A stretch of 64,000 bases of DNA, taken from the NCBI GenBank assembly GCA_026120185.1, contig JANUWF010002342.1, forward strand, positions 4,898,501 to 4,962,500. The letters run 5' to 3'. The stretch comes from Voacanga thouarsii. Lineage: Eukaryota; Streptophyta; Magnoliopsida; Gentianales; Apocynaceae. Shown piece after piece: positions 34,865 to 46,545 of this stretch (position 1 is the first letter of the stretch; the number at the start of each line of letters is the position of its first letter). Below the pieces are notes generated by a model that did not search any database, had not been told where the DNA came from, and worked only from the letters and a program-made list of their open reading frames with translations. The position numbers and the translations under genes are program-made.

Positions 34865-36619
34865 TGATGGAATTTCGATCATGCAATAACAATTAATGTA
34901 TAGCAGAAAAAAAAAATCCACGTAATAGGATTACTCATATGTAATTAAACGAGTTAGGAGATGGAACAAAAATCATTCCTTGAAAACGCAGCATTTAAAA
35001 TTTTCTTAGTGCACACGGAACCCTTCTGTAAACTCGTTCAAACACAAACTACTAAAATCCCAAGTGTAGGAATTTCTCTAACAATATCCACACGACGAAC
35101 CATACTCTATCGGCACTAAGAACCGATGCTAATGGGTTTTATTTATGGCAGTGTTGGGGATTTAATTTCTAAGAAGAAAAGGGAAAAGGCTTTCTATGTT
35201 CTGTGTTCTCATTTTAGATGGCGGCGGAATTTTCAAAAAGCAAAAAGACCCAACTGAGAACCAATTCTCTTGGTCTTTTTTCTAGAAAATATATACCATC
35301 GCCTTTATCAAAACAACATACACAGCCTATGTAGCCTCTATCCCAAAACCACCTTTTGGAAACAATAATAAAAGCCTATATCAATTATTATGGGATTAGG
35401 TTTTCGTAATTGCAATAAGGCCCCTTGAATTATAACTAGTTTATAATTCAACCATAAACCTTTTAAATAATTATAATTTCACCAAACTAAATATAACACT
35501 TTATAATTAGCACATAATAATTATTATTTCTCACAAATTAACCCTTTAATATTATCGTATAATACCTTGAATACGAATTCCTCTATTGTGTGTGACCTAT
35601 TTGGTTTTCTAGTCAATTAGTAGCTAATATGAATTAATTCTAATCACTATAGAATTAATAATTAGCATTAACTTATTAATTCTATAATTAATAAATCCAT
35701 ATTTTAGCTGATCAAGAGTGGCATATAGCAATGCATCATGACCGCCCTAAAGTCTAAAAAGTCAATTGGCTTGACATGAACCTTTCAATAAAAAAACATT
35801 AGTGCAATAAACTGCTTTCAGCATATTACTTCTCATTTAGTTTTATAGTATGGAATTACTGCCAACTCCTACTAGAATATAATTAATTCTAGCCCAAATT
35901 AATTTGTACTTATTTCAAAATCCATTACTTAATATGTGTATCAATTGGCCATGGACTTCTCGAGTAATGATTCCATACAAGTGGCCTTGAGATATACTCC
36001 CTTACTATTAGGAGTGATGAATTATTTATTGATAATCTCAACTACTTTTGTTTACTTTACGTTGTATCTAATATCCATTCCATAGGCAGTCTTGTAGGGA
36101 TTCCAAGGATTGGAATCAAAGTACAACCCTCAGTAAACAAAGTACCTTGGAGATCTCAAATCTAAGGATACTTACACATTCGCTATAATCAGATTCTATC
36201 ATTGGTACTAAATAGTTATTCATGTGATTATCTCATAGTTAGGTCAGCCAATGTACTTGTTCAAATAATAAGCATCCACGTGTTAACTTTGAGTACCACA
36301 ATACTCACGGATGTAAGAACCACTGCTTAATCAAATCAAGAAGTATAACACGTGCTAGTCTTTAATGATATCGTATCTCATTAATAATATGACTAGGGAT
36401 GGTTTAAGCACAAATACTATATAGTGTAGTAAGAATCTCACATTATGGTTTCTATCATAATTTCTTTAACACTATACTATGTGCTTGTGACTTTATCTAT
36501 CAGTTTTATACATATATTCGTGAAATGATTAATTAAACTGAAAGATAAAGAATGCATTTTATTAATAAATGTGCAAAATACATTATACAAATTATTAGCT
36601 CTAGAGCACAACTCTAACA
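34865..36619 (-). repeat. 3' LTR of the copia element
   Basis: 1,755 bp. Plus-strand edges TGATGGAATTTCGATC and CACAACTCTAACA. Preceded in element sense by CAAGTGAGAG-type purine tract (36620-36635). Full-length relative to the other LTR. Confidence 0.85.
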
Positions 36620-36655
36620 ATCTCTCACTTGCACTAGATCCAATTATTCATGTAT

Positions 36656-38650
36656 CTAATACCGAAATTTGCACCCTATAGGTTTTATCCCTTTAGGTGG
36701 ATTAACCAAAGTCCATACTTGATTGTCATACATGGAATCCATTTCTGACTTCATAGTTTCTAGCCATTTGTTAGATTTTGAATTCTTCAAAATTTCTTTG
36801 TAGGTGGTAAGCTTGTCTTCTTCTTTGAGCAAAACCTCATTGTGGTCACTAATAAGAAATTCATATTTATAAGGTGCCACACGTATCCTACTTAACCTAC
36901 GAGATTCTTGTGTATAGAAAGATTCGTCTATCTTATTAATAGACTTGGGATCAACAGGTTGATCATTGTTCATTTGTTTTTCTTGAACTTCACTAAGTTC
37001 AATTTTACTCCTACTATCTCTTTTAAAGCACGAATTCCTTCTCAAGGAACAATGCATGCTTTGAAACAAACACTTTGTTTTCAGTAGGGAGATAAAAGTA
37101 ATATCCATATAATTCTTTTGGATATCCAACAAACAAACACTTGTCAGACTTATTCTCTAATTTGTCTAAATTTGTCCTCTTCACATAAGTAGGACATCCC
37201 CAAATTCTCAAGTGAGATAGTTTTGGTTTTTTACCATAAAATAGCACAAATAAGGTAGTGTCAACTGTTTTTTATGAAACTCTATTTAAAATATAAACAG
37301 CAGTCTCTAGTGCATATCCCCAAAACGATTTTGGTACATCTGCAAAAGTAATCATGGTCTGTACCATGTCTAGAAGGATTCAATTCCTTCTCTCAGATAC
37401 ACCATTATGTTGAGGTGTATATGGTGGACTCCATTGAGATAATATCCCTTTATCTCTAAGATAACCTTGAAACTCTTAGCTTAAGTATTCACCCCTATGA
37501 TAGGTCTTAGAATTTTAATAATTTTGCCAAGTTATTTCTCTACTTCATACATAAAGTCTTTAAACTTCTCAGAAGCTTAAGATTTGTATTTCATTCAATA
37601 CAAATACCTATATCATGAATAATCATCAATAAAGGTAATGAAGTATTAATAACCTCCTCTTACTTGTTGTATTAATATTGGACCATATACATCAGTATGT
37701 ACGAATTCTAATAACTCTTTGGCCTTTTTTTTCCTTTTCTAGAAAAAGGCATTTTAACCATTTTTTCAAATAAACAAGACTCACATGTTCCATATGATTC
37801 ATAATTAAATGACCCTAAGTCACCAAACTTGTGTAACTCAGAAACACGATTCTCATTTATATGGCCTAAATAACAATGCCATAAGTAAGATGAGATTAAG
37901 TTATCTTTTCTTTGTTTCTTGTTATTTATTTTAAGAATAGGATTATTCATGTCTAGAATATTCAAAACATTTATCAAAGTTACAGTACAATATTGGATAT
38001 TGTTTAATGGAAAAAGAACAACCTTTATTCTTGAAAATTAAATGAAAACCATTCATCTCCAAACAAGCAACTAAGATAATGTTCTTAAGAAAAACAAGTA
38101 CATAATAACATTTTGCAAACTCTAAAATCAATCTAGAAGGCAAGTATAGATGATAAGTCCCCACAACAAGTACAACAATCTTTTCTCCATTTGCAACATG
38201 TAGGCCTACATCACCCTTTTCAAGCCTTTTACTGTCCTTTAGTTCCTGCAAATTATTGTACAAATGAGATCCACATCCAATATTCAATACCCATATCTTA
38301 TTTTTAAGGCAATATTAATCTCAATTATAAATATACCAAGAGTGGAAGTACAAGTACCTACGTGCTTCTCCCTCTCCTTCCTCTCTTTGATGGTTTCCAG
38401 GTAGGCCTTACAATTGTACCTCCAATTGGACCATCTTGCTACAATGATGACATGGGCCTTTGATGGCTATCTCCCTTTTTTTTATGCAACCTTTAGGCTT
38501 AGTGGGAACCTTCTTCTTCATTTTAGGAATATTCTTCTTAGAAGAGGAAGAATCTACTAGCATAATTGCATTGGCTTTCTTCTTCACGAAAGTTTCTACA
38601 GTCTTAAGAAGGTTGATCAACTCGAGTAGTGTAGTCTTAATCTTGTTCAT
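36656..38650 (-). pseudogene. Copia gag end, protease, integrase and RT start
   Basis: Read on the minus strand: a Lys-rich gag end with a broken knuckle (KGPCHHCSKM, about 38430), protease WVLNIGCGSHLYNNLQEL (family DTGCGSHL; catalytic Asp replaced by Asn) and NGEKIVVLVVGTYHLYLPS, pre-integrase SYLWHCYLGHINENRVSELH with CESCLFEKMVKMPFS (the HHCC finger), a badly decayed integrase core around 37260-37700 (PPYTPQHNGV still legible), then IWGCPTYVKR, KCLFVGYPKELYGYYFY and FVSKHALFLEKEF. RT is entered at NKWLETMKSEMDSMYDNQVW and ends at GCKFRY; the rest is missing. At least five frameshifts. Confidence 0.85.
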
Positions 38651-40353
38651 TTAGTAGTTTATCACAAATTATGAAAAACTATTTGGCAAAGAATGTAAAA
38701 TTAAGTCAATACTTAATTCATGATCCATTATAAAGTCAAGTGACCCAAGCTTCTCAATCAAGCCTATCATTTTTAGCCCATGTGTTGCAAACTAAAACAC
38801 CCTCTAATATCTTAGAACAGAATAACTGTTTAGAGATTTCATATCTCTTTGTTCTAACTTGTTGGTCAAACAGCTCCTTTAAGTGGAAAATGATTAAGTA
38901 TCTATATGCTCATACTGCTTTTACATCTCAAAGTTCATTAACTCCAGTAGGATACAAGATGTTGTGTCACTGTCCTCTTTGTGCTTCTTCTGAACCTCGG
39001 GCTAATCAGTAGGAGCATCTATGGCTAGAAGTGGCAGAATAGAAGCGTCTAACACGTAGAACAAATTTCTAATTTGAGAACAATTCTTAAGTTTCTATAC
39101 CAGTTCAAAAAATTGGTCTCGATAAGCTTGTTCATTTTCAATATGTTACGCAAGTTCAAATTTGTTGTCATGGTGCAAATGACTTAGATGAAAGATAAAA
39201 GACATTAGACTATGTATATGCATATGATATGCAAATAATTAGGTCTTTAATTAAGTGCATAATTATTCTACTATTTTACTCAAGTCATTAGCCCCTACTA
39301 TCGAGAAAGCCCGTTAGTAGTTTCCTAGTAGACCGGTATCCAAATTCCTTAAGAATGACCTTGGGTTAGCCCAACAAACAATTCTAAAGTTCAATGGTAA
39401 ATATCCAATACCAGTTACATCAAATGTAATTATCGGATCATTGGGCAATTAACATCTTTTAATCTTAAAACCTTTAAACTAACCCAATGTTACCTGTAAT
39501 TTTCTTTATGCTTGAGTTAGCCCAACCGGGATAAAGAAATTAGTTAAACCCAACTCATTAATTAAGAATTTAAATTCCATAGCTCAAACATACTCGATAT
39601 TAAGTAGGCTTGGGTCTGCCCAACAATCTAGTCTAATAAAAGAGCTCTCATTCTTACTAAGTTAACGGAAGACATTAAGTTTAATATTGATTGAGGGATT
39701 TGCTATATTAGTGGTCTCATACATTTAGCGTGCATAAATATCAACACATTGACAATATTGTAATATATTCTAATACATGACTTGGTTATGGACTTTTCAA
39801 AATTAATTTCCTTAAGACAATCAGGAAATTAATTTTTGGTTAAACCCTTGTGTTCATGCATGTTTTGAGAAGAAAGTCTTACCATCTTCTTGTTTCATCT
39901 TGATCACCATCTCCATAAGCTTGAAAAATAATTTTTAATCCTATGTAATCTAATTACATAAATTTTCTAATAAAGAAATCTCGAGTTACATTCGAAGGAA
40001 TTAGATAAGAAGAAAAATTACACAAGAATAATAGAAAATGCAGGACTCGCAGGCCCTATTTATTCAAAACAAAGCAATAAAAATGCATGTCACAATATTA
40101 ATTAATCAAAATTAATAGGTCTAAGTCCATAACCAAGCCAACATGCTTGAAATATATTGAGCAAAATAAATATTCATGAAATATAAATTTCAAAATCAAT
40201 ATTTTGGAAAAATAAAATTAATTAGTCCCAAAATCAAAATTTGAAACTTTATGGATCCCAAATCAAATTTTGAAATATCTTTGGGTCCTTTATGAAAAAG
40301 GAAAACGTTTGTGGGTCAAAAAGGAAAAACAAATCTTTTTTTGTTAAAATAAA

Positions 40354-40450
40354 ATGTTAGGCGGCCAAGGGAAAACACCTAGGCTGCCCAGGGAAGTCCT
40401 TAGGCATCCTAAGGAAATCCTCCTAGGTTGCCTAGGGAACTCCCTAGGTG
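40354..40450. repeat. CCTAGGG/GGCNGCC repeat cluster in the copia leader
   Basis: Within 100 bases: GGCGGCCAAGGGAA, CCTAGGCTGCCCAGGGAA, CCTAGGTTGCCTAGGGAA and CTCCCTAGGTGGC. The same words build the U3 hairpins at 27078-27325, in an unrelated element. Confidence 0.7.
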
Positions 40451-40778
40451 GCTTAGGGTGGCTACTGTTTTTGACTACCTTCTCTTTTTTTTTTTTTTTC
40501 TATGATGTTCCTTTTCTTTCGCTAATAATTTTTTTTTCTTTTCTTAAGCCCAACAATTGCAATTGCTAAAAGATGTCAAGTACATAACTTACAGAAAATC
40601 CCGAAAAGAAACAAAAAAACATAAGGAAACAATTTCTTTCCTTTTATAGCTTTACGGGAAAAAAACCAAAAGGAAACAAAAACACAAGAAAACAATTTAC
40701 TAATTCCTATTATTATTATTTTTTATTTTTAGAAACAATTTCCAAGGATTTCATAAATCCTTTTATTGAAACAATTTC

Positions 40779-40838
<60 letters not shown>
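40779..40838. repeat. (TAA)n microsatellite
   Basis: About 19 uninterrupted TAA/AAT units in the copia leader. Confidence 0.95.
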
Positions 40839-40840
<2 letters not shown>

Positions 40841-41032
40841 CCCACTAACACGAATTTTTCCAAAAACCAAAATATTCTTGAAACAATTTTCACATAGCCA
40901 AATGTAATTTTGAAATAATTTCAAAATTTAGAATATTTATGAAACAATTTCATAAAACCAAATTTATTTTGAAATAATTTCAAAATAATAATAAACCCGT
41001 AAAAACACATACGAACCTATCTATGATACTAC

Positions 41033-42311
41033 TATTGAAATTTCAATCATGCAATAACAATTAATGCACAGTGAAAATAAAACGAAATCCACACAATAAG
41101 ATCACTCGTATGTAATTAAACGGGTTCGGAGAGGGAAGAATAAACGCGGCTTTTAAAATTTTCTTCATGTGCATGGAACCCTTCCATAAACTCATTCAAG
41201 TATGAACCACCAAAATCCCAAGTGTAGGAATTTCTCTAGTACTATCCACACTAGAAACCGTACTCTACTAGCGCCGAGAACTGATGCTATTGAGTTTTAT
41301 TTTTGACAGTGTTAGGGATGTAATTCCTAAGAAGAAAAATGAAAAGGCTTTCTATGTTTTGTGTTTTCATTTCAGATGGCAGTGGAATTTTCAGAAAGAA
41401 AAAAGACCTAACCGAGAACTAATTCTCTTGGTCTTTTTTATAGGAAATATATATCACCATCTTTATTAAAACAACATACACATCCTACGTAGCTTCTATT
41501 TCCAAAACCACCTTTTGGAAACAATAATAAAAGCCTATATCAATTATAAAGGTATTAGGTTTCCATAATTGCAATAAGGCCCCTAGAATTATAACTAGTT
41601 ATAATTCAACCACAAATATTTTAAATAATTATAATTTCACCCAACTAATTATACACTTTATAATTATCCCATAATAATTTTTCTTTCTCACAAATTAAAC
41701 CCTTAATATTATCATATAATACCTTGAGTACCAATTTCTCTATTTTGTGTGACCTATTAGGTTTCTAGTCAACAGGTTGCAAATGTGAATAAATTCTAAT
41801 CGTTATAGAATTAATAATCCTTAATAATTAGCACTAACTTATTAATTATAATTAGAATTAATTTATTAATTAGATATCCATATTTAGCATATCAAGAGTG
41901 GCATCTAGCAATGCATCATAGCTACCCGAAAGTGAAAAAAAAGTTAAGTGGCTTAACATGAATCTTTCAATAGCAAAATATCAGTGCAATAAACTCCTTT
42001 TATCATACTATATCTCATTCAGTTTTAGAGTATGGAATTAGTGCTAAATCCTACTAGAATATAATTAATTCTAGCTCGAATTAATTTGTACTTGTTCTAG
42101 AATTCATTACTCAATGTGCAGTAGGAATATCACATTATGATCTTTGTCATAATTTCGTTAACACTATACTATGTGCTTGTGATTTTATCTATCAGTTTTA
42201 TATACATATTCATGAAATGGTTAATTAAATTGAAAGATAAAGAATGTCTTTTATTACTAAATATGCAAAATACATTATACGAATGATTGGTTGTAGAGCA
42301 CAACTCTAACA
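41033..42311 (-). repeat. 5' LTR of the copia element, with internal deletion
   Basis: 1,279 bp against 1,755 bp for its partner. The two align outside a missing block: at about 42116 sequence matching the region near 35935 of the other LTR jumps to sequence matching near 36425. The lost part carries the GTGATTATCTCATAG and TAAGAACCACTGCTT blocks. Edges agree with the partner. Confidence 0.85.
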
Positions 42312-42590
42312 GTGTTTGTTCTCTCTACCTGTCCATTCTAAATACCTCATTTTGCTAGTTTGTTAGGCAAAATAATAGAAAAAGGGGGAGTAATGGTACT
42401 TATCCCTTTCCTTTAGGTTCTTCGATGCTTGCCATTATCACTCTATGTTACACGATAGGTGTACTTGCCTAAATGTGTGTTATGTGAGTAATCTTGGAAT
42501 TTTATATTTAAAACTTATTTGAGCATGATATCTTTTTCCATATCACACAAGAACAAAGAACATGATTCGTGAAAATTGGAGTTTTTAATA
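42312..42590 (+). repeat. Athila-like LTR, right part (plus strand)
   Basis: Continues the LTR interrupted at 34864. CGATAGGTGTACTTGCCTAA and TATATTTAAAACTTATTTG match, in reverse, blocks in the neighbouring Athila LTRs (30240-30290, 42660-42740). The exact right end is uncertain. Confidence 0.6.
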
Positions 42591-43193
42591 CTTTCTTCTT
42601 TACTTGGTGTCGAAGTGTCGTGCATTTGTTGTGCTATAATGGGGTAGAAAATGAATTCAATATTCAGCCAAGTTTTAAAATAAAATACCAATTTAACTCA
42701 CATGCACTCGCATACAATTAGGTAAGTATACTCATCTTGTAGTATATAGTGCAGTTGTTAATTATCGAGGATCCTATGGAATAGTACATCAACTACCCTT
42801 ACTTCACCCAAATTCTATTGTCCAAATAACTAAAATAAGAAGTATAATAACTAATTACTACTAATTAAGGACAAAAGAGTACCCCACAAATACATCAACC
42901 CAACTTTCAAGGTAGAGACTAGAAGATCACAAGGCAAGATTCAAGTAAGAAAAGGAGATTGGCCATGTAATTAAACAAGAAATTCTCCAAAAATAATCAA
43001 ATATAAAACATCACTCAATCAATTTATTCAAGCATTGGCTAGATTTTCAAAATAAAGTAAAATTCACTCTCTCTCGAGTAATGAATTTCCTACCCTTGGA
43101 TCCAACTCGTAGACATCTCTATCATACAAATTAAATCTAATGATGCATAAAATCATGGAAATCTAATTATAAGCTAAAAAGTCCTAGAATCCC
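42591..43193 (-). repeat. Athila 3' LTR, left part (minus strand)
   Basis: Matches 30111-30760 (for example AAAATACCAATTTAAC, AAGTATACTCATC). It is cut at 43193 by the solo LTR insertion and resumes at 56938; the duplicated ATCCC (43189-43193, 56938-56942) shows the join. Left boundary approximate. Confidence 0.72.
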
Positions 43194-43229
43194 TGTAACA
43201 CCCTACAACCTAGGCCTAACAGGGCCGAG

Positions 43230-43266
43230 GATGTCACCCCGTCTATAGGACAAGGGGTTTTTATAA
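43230..43266 (+). promoter_or_regulatory. Conserved box near LTR start, second copy
   Basis: ATGTCACCCCGTCT then GGACAAGGGG and TTTTTATAA; same order and spacing as at 19945. The Athila element inserted about 30 bases further on. Confidence 0.58.
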
Positions 43267-43301
43267 CTAGGTCACATAAAATAAAATAAAAGGAACACTT
43301 T

Positions 43302-44799
43302 TGATGCGTATAAATTTGGGTATAAAAATCATATAAAAATAAGCACATTCCTAATCGAGTTTAAATTAAAATGTTAACCCTAAATTACACATATGAGCAA
43401 GCGTACTCATCATTAGTATAGCATAGGGTTCAAATGAGTGTCGATCCTCAAGGAACAAGTATGCATTAATCACTTTTCTATCATTGTTTAACCGACTCAA
43501 TAAAGTGAAAAAGAAATAAAAAGGAAAATAAAGTAAAATAAAAGAATATATACATGTCAAGGATAGAGAATTATGTAACCTAAACCATTATTCTGACAAA
43601 CATGACCTTAAAGTACTCAATCATTATCATAATTAATTCTTCTCTTGGCATCATGAAGGATTAAAGTAGATTCACTTCTTTGGTCAATCAATGAAATCAC
43701 TATCTTCTAGATAAATTAGTATTTCTTGGTCTCGTCTCAACTAATTCACCCAAAAGATGCATTAAACACAATCCTTGATTAAATTTCATTGGTCTCGGCA
43801 AACTTAAAACATGAAATTAATCAATAAATCATTTGTCTCGACAGACATCAATTAACCTTTAATTACCCAATCCTCATCAATTAACCACCTTGGTCTTGGC
43901 GAGTTAATAGACAACAAATATAAAATCAATAAATTGAAACCACCATCAATCCCTTTGGTCTTAGCGAATTAATAGAAAGAACCAACCAATTAATCTCGTA
44001 ATAAGCTCAAGTAATTAAATACCAAGAATAACAATCAATTAATCAAAAGATCAAATAAACTCTAAAAATCATGAATACCTAAACAATGTCAAATTACAAT
44101 AAAATAATTAATATATCATTGTTCAAGAAAAAGAAAACAAAGTAAAAGAAAAAACTCATAGACAAGCCTCATTCTTCTTCCTTTGTTGACCCTCTTGCAC
44201 AATCCTCCTTGATTTGGTAGAATTCCTCATTTGATTTGAGTGATTTTCTGTTATGATCTATGAATTCCCCCCTTTTTCCTTGTGTTTTCCATCTATTTAT
44301 AGCTTAAGAAGTGCCTAAACTTGTTGATGTAGGGTTTTTGGTCGATTAGAAGTAGGAAGATACTAAAATTCTACAGATTACCAAAAATCACGTGCAAAAA
44401 TCAAGGCACCGCCTCAACATTAGGTCACAGCAGGCGCCAGTTGTGATCTGTTTCTTTGTCCGTTCGCTGATTTTTCTTGATTTTCGCGCCTTTCTTTCTA
44501 GAATACAGCCAGCACCGATTTGGTTCTATTCCAGATGTTTCACTGATTTTTTCATCACCTCGAAGTGCATGCCAATAGCACATGGCCGGCGCCGGTTCCT
44601 CTGTCCTATCCGGTGCCGCCTCTATTCTATTTTGCAACGTTTTTATCTTATTTTACCCCTAAAATCTGAAATAATGCACAAAATACCTTTTCAAGGGTAA
44701 AATATCTAATATAAAGGAATATAACTAATTATTGAACAAATTGTATCACAAAATAGCCTCAATTAACTAGGAAAAATATTACTAATTTAGGGTCTATCA
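43302..44799 (-). repeat. 3' LTR of the Athila element
   Basis: 1,498 bp; plus-strand edges TGATGCGTATAAATTTGG and GGGTCTATCA. TATA-like CTATTTATAGC at 44293-44303. U3 upstream of it carries GCC-rich repeats at 44400-44640 (GCAGGCGCCAGTTGTG, GCCGGCGCCGGTTCC, CCGGTGCCGCC). A phrase GGTCT(C/T)G(G/A)CGA-AATTAAT recurs about six times between 43725 and 44010. Confidence 0.88.
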
Positions 44800-44833
44800 T
44801 ACTTTCCCACACTTAGCTCTTTTCTTGTCCTCA
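44800..44833 (-). promoter_or_regulatory. Polypurine tract next to the 3' LTR
   Basis: Minus strand GAGGACAAGAAAAGAGC, TAAGTGTGGGAAAG, directly before the LTR start TGATAGACCC. A close relative of this motif occurs at 46326-46360. Confidence 0.7.
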
Positions 44834-46545
44834 CGCAAAGTATCAAAGACAATTAGGAAAAACATAAGTTTTGATAAAATCACTCAGTCAATTTCAAAAT
44901 AATATTCCAATGCTTCCTTTACTCAAGACAACAAAACATATGCTACTACATCTTTCATAACAAATGCAAAACTTATGTAAGTGAATAATGACTAGTAGAA
45001 CCATCTCAACACTTTAACATCATTTGCAAACCATTGGAAAGAATTTAGTTCAAAAAGAATATGCATTCAATAAGCTCACTTTTCACACACTCTCTCCACT
45101 AATCCGAGACATATCATGATTCTATTTAGGTCAAGTAGGACTTTCAGGCTTGTAATTTAAGGCTAAAGGGCTTGTAATGTAGCTTGTCAAATGAAGGATA
45201 TAGGAGAATCAAATATCAAAGAAGATGAGAGTTCGCAAGAAAAAGATAAACACAATGTATCAAGAAATTCCAAACTCTTCTTACTCTCCTATTCCAAAAT
45301 CAATCAAAACCCATAACCTTGTGTAGCAATTACAGTACAGTTCAAGCAAACCCTACATTTTCATCAATCATTCCCAACTCATCAATAATTTTTTTACAAG
45401 ATCATTCAAACATTCAATGGTGCCAAGAACTTGATATGAACTCAAGTTTTTCAGAAATACCTAGAGCTTAACCACCATTCTTCTTGTGATCTTTCTTTTC
45501 TTTCTCTTTCACTTTTTCTTCCTTTTTCTTTTCTTCCTTCACATGCTGTTGTTGTTTGTTTGTTATTTCAGAACATCTATTGTCTTTAAGAATAGATGTT
45601 TTCCTTTTCAATACTTTCTAGAAGCTTTTGTTTTCTCAATCTTTGTTTTCTTTTTCTTTCTTTTCCTTTTCTCTATTCTTTTTCTTTTCTCCTTTCCCAG
45701 CTCAACACAACTATTGATGCATGACTGAAAGTAACAAGTCATGATCTTTACACAAGTATTCTCCCTCAATATTCTCTTACATGTACTTTTATCCATCCAA
45801 AGCAATCAAAGATTTGGAAGATAAATCAAACTCTCAGAAAGAAGTAATGGACAAAGTATGATAACGAGTTTTAAGAAAGAGATTAACAATTTAGACTCAA
45901 AATAGGCACTAGGGATAATATAAAATAGGTAGGCATGAAAAGCTCAAACTATCTAAAGAAGGCCTATTACCGTCGTCCCTAAGTTAAATCATGAATGTCT
46001 TTCTTATTTCGCGTCGAGAGGTATTCAAGTAAGTTCTAGAATGCTAAATGAATTGTAGTGGAAAAACAGGTTTAAGAATAATGTAGAGCATTTGATCAAG
46101 AACTACTTAGTCCAAGTGCGTGCAAAAAGTCATACATAAGCCATAAATGATATAGAACATATGCTCTATGATCTATGACAACGACATGCATTAAAAATAC
46201 CTCTTGAAAGCTCACAAATATCAGAAAAGATTTAGAAAAATTGTTGAAAATTTTGCTCACAAGAATCCAAAGAAGAATTTCAAGAAGATTATAGAAGAAT
46301 GAGGAATAGAAGTGTTCTCAATCTAACCACTCCCTCATACTTAAACTAGACATCGTCCTCAATGGCCAAATAAATAGAATAAAGAATTAATGCCATGGGA
46401 CCAGAAATAAAGGGAAAAAGATAAGAAAGAAATTACTACCATTCATTGTGCATTCTTCTATACAAAAGTTGAGTTCTTGGAGAAAGAGGCATTGTCGAAG
46501 TACCTAAAAAGAAAAATACAAAAGAAACACACCAAAGCATAAAAA
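44834..46545 (-). other. Post-pol non-coding region of the Athila element
   Basis: AT- and CT-rich, with T/C runs at 45486-45700 giving spurious hydrophobic frames. Athila elements normally carry a long region here, sometimes with an env-like frame; none is recognisable. At 46326-46360 the minus strand reads GAGGACGATGTCTAGTTTAA then GTATGAGGGAG, a second polypurine-like motif. Confidence 0.6.

Larger units (their letters stand above)
38651..41032 (-). other. Copia gag N-terminus relic and leader, mostly unrecognised
   Basis: A gag N-terminal part should lie here but only weak remnants near 38660-39200 are visible. The rest is AT-rich leader with A-rich stretches, a CCTAGGG-type repeat cluster and a TAA microsatellite. 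The end at 40990-41032 holds GTAGTATCATAGATAGG on the minus strand, a degenerate TGGTATCAGAGC-type primer site directly beside the 5' LTR. Confidence 0.5.
34860..42316 (-). mobile_element. Ty1/copia element (minus strand), internally deleted
   Basis: A 7,447-bp element (34865-42311) bounded by GTGTT duplications (34860-34864, 42312-42316). The 3' LTR is 34865-36619 and the 5' LTR 41033-42311; LTR starts read TGTTAGAGTTGTGC on the minus strand. Inside are gag C-terminus, protease, integrase and the first few residues of RT; the rest of RT and RNase H are deleted, bringing the RT start next to the polypurine tract. It belongs to the same family as the copia element interrupted by CRM (near-identical polypurine tract and shared LTR blocks). 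Inserted in an Athila-like LTR. Confidence 0.87.

Noticed and set aside
40779..40838. Structured regulatory element
   Set aside because: It is a plain TAA microsatellite.
44392..44700. Frame at 44392-44700 and its relative at 52238-52594 as a conserved protein
   Set aside because: They are the two LTRs of one Athila element; the similarity is due to LTR identity and the frame covers the U3 repeat array.
45486..45728. Phe/Leu-rich frame as an Athila env-like protein
   Set aside because: It is on the strand opposite the element and is produced by a T/C run; no signal, spacing or stop pattern supports an env-like gene.
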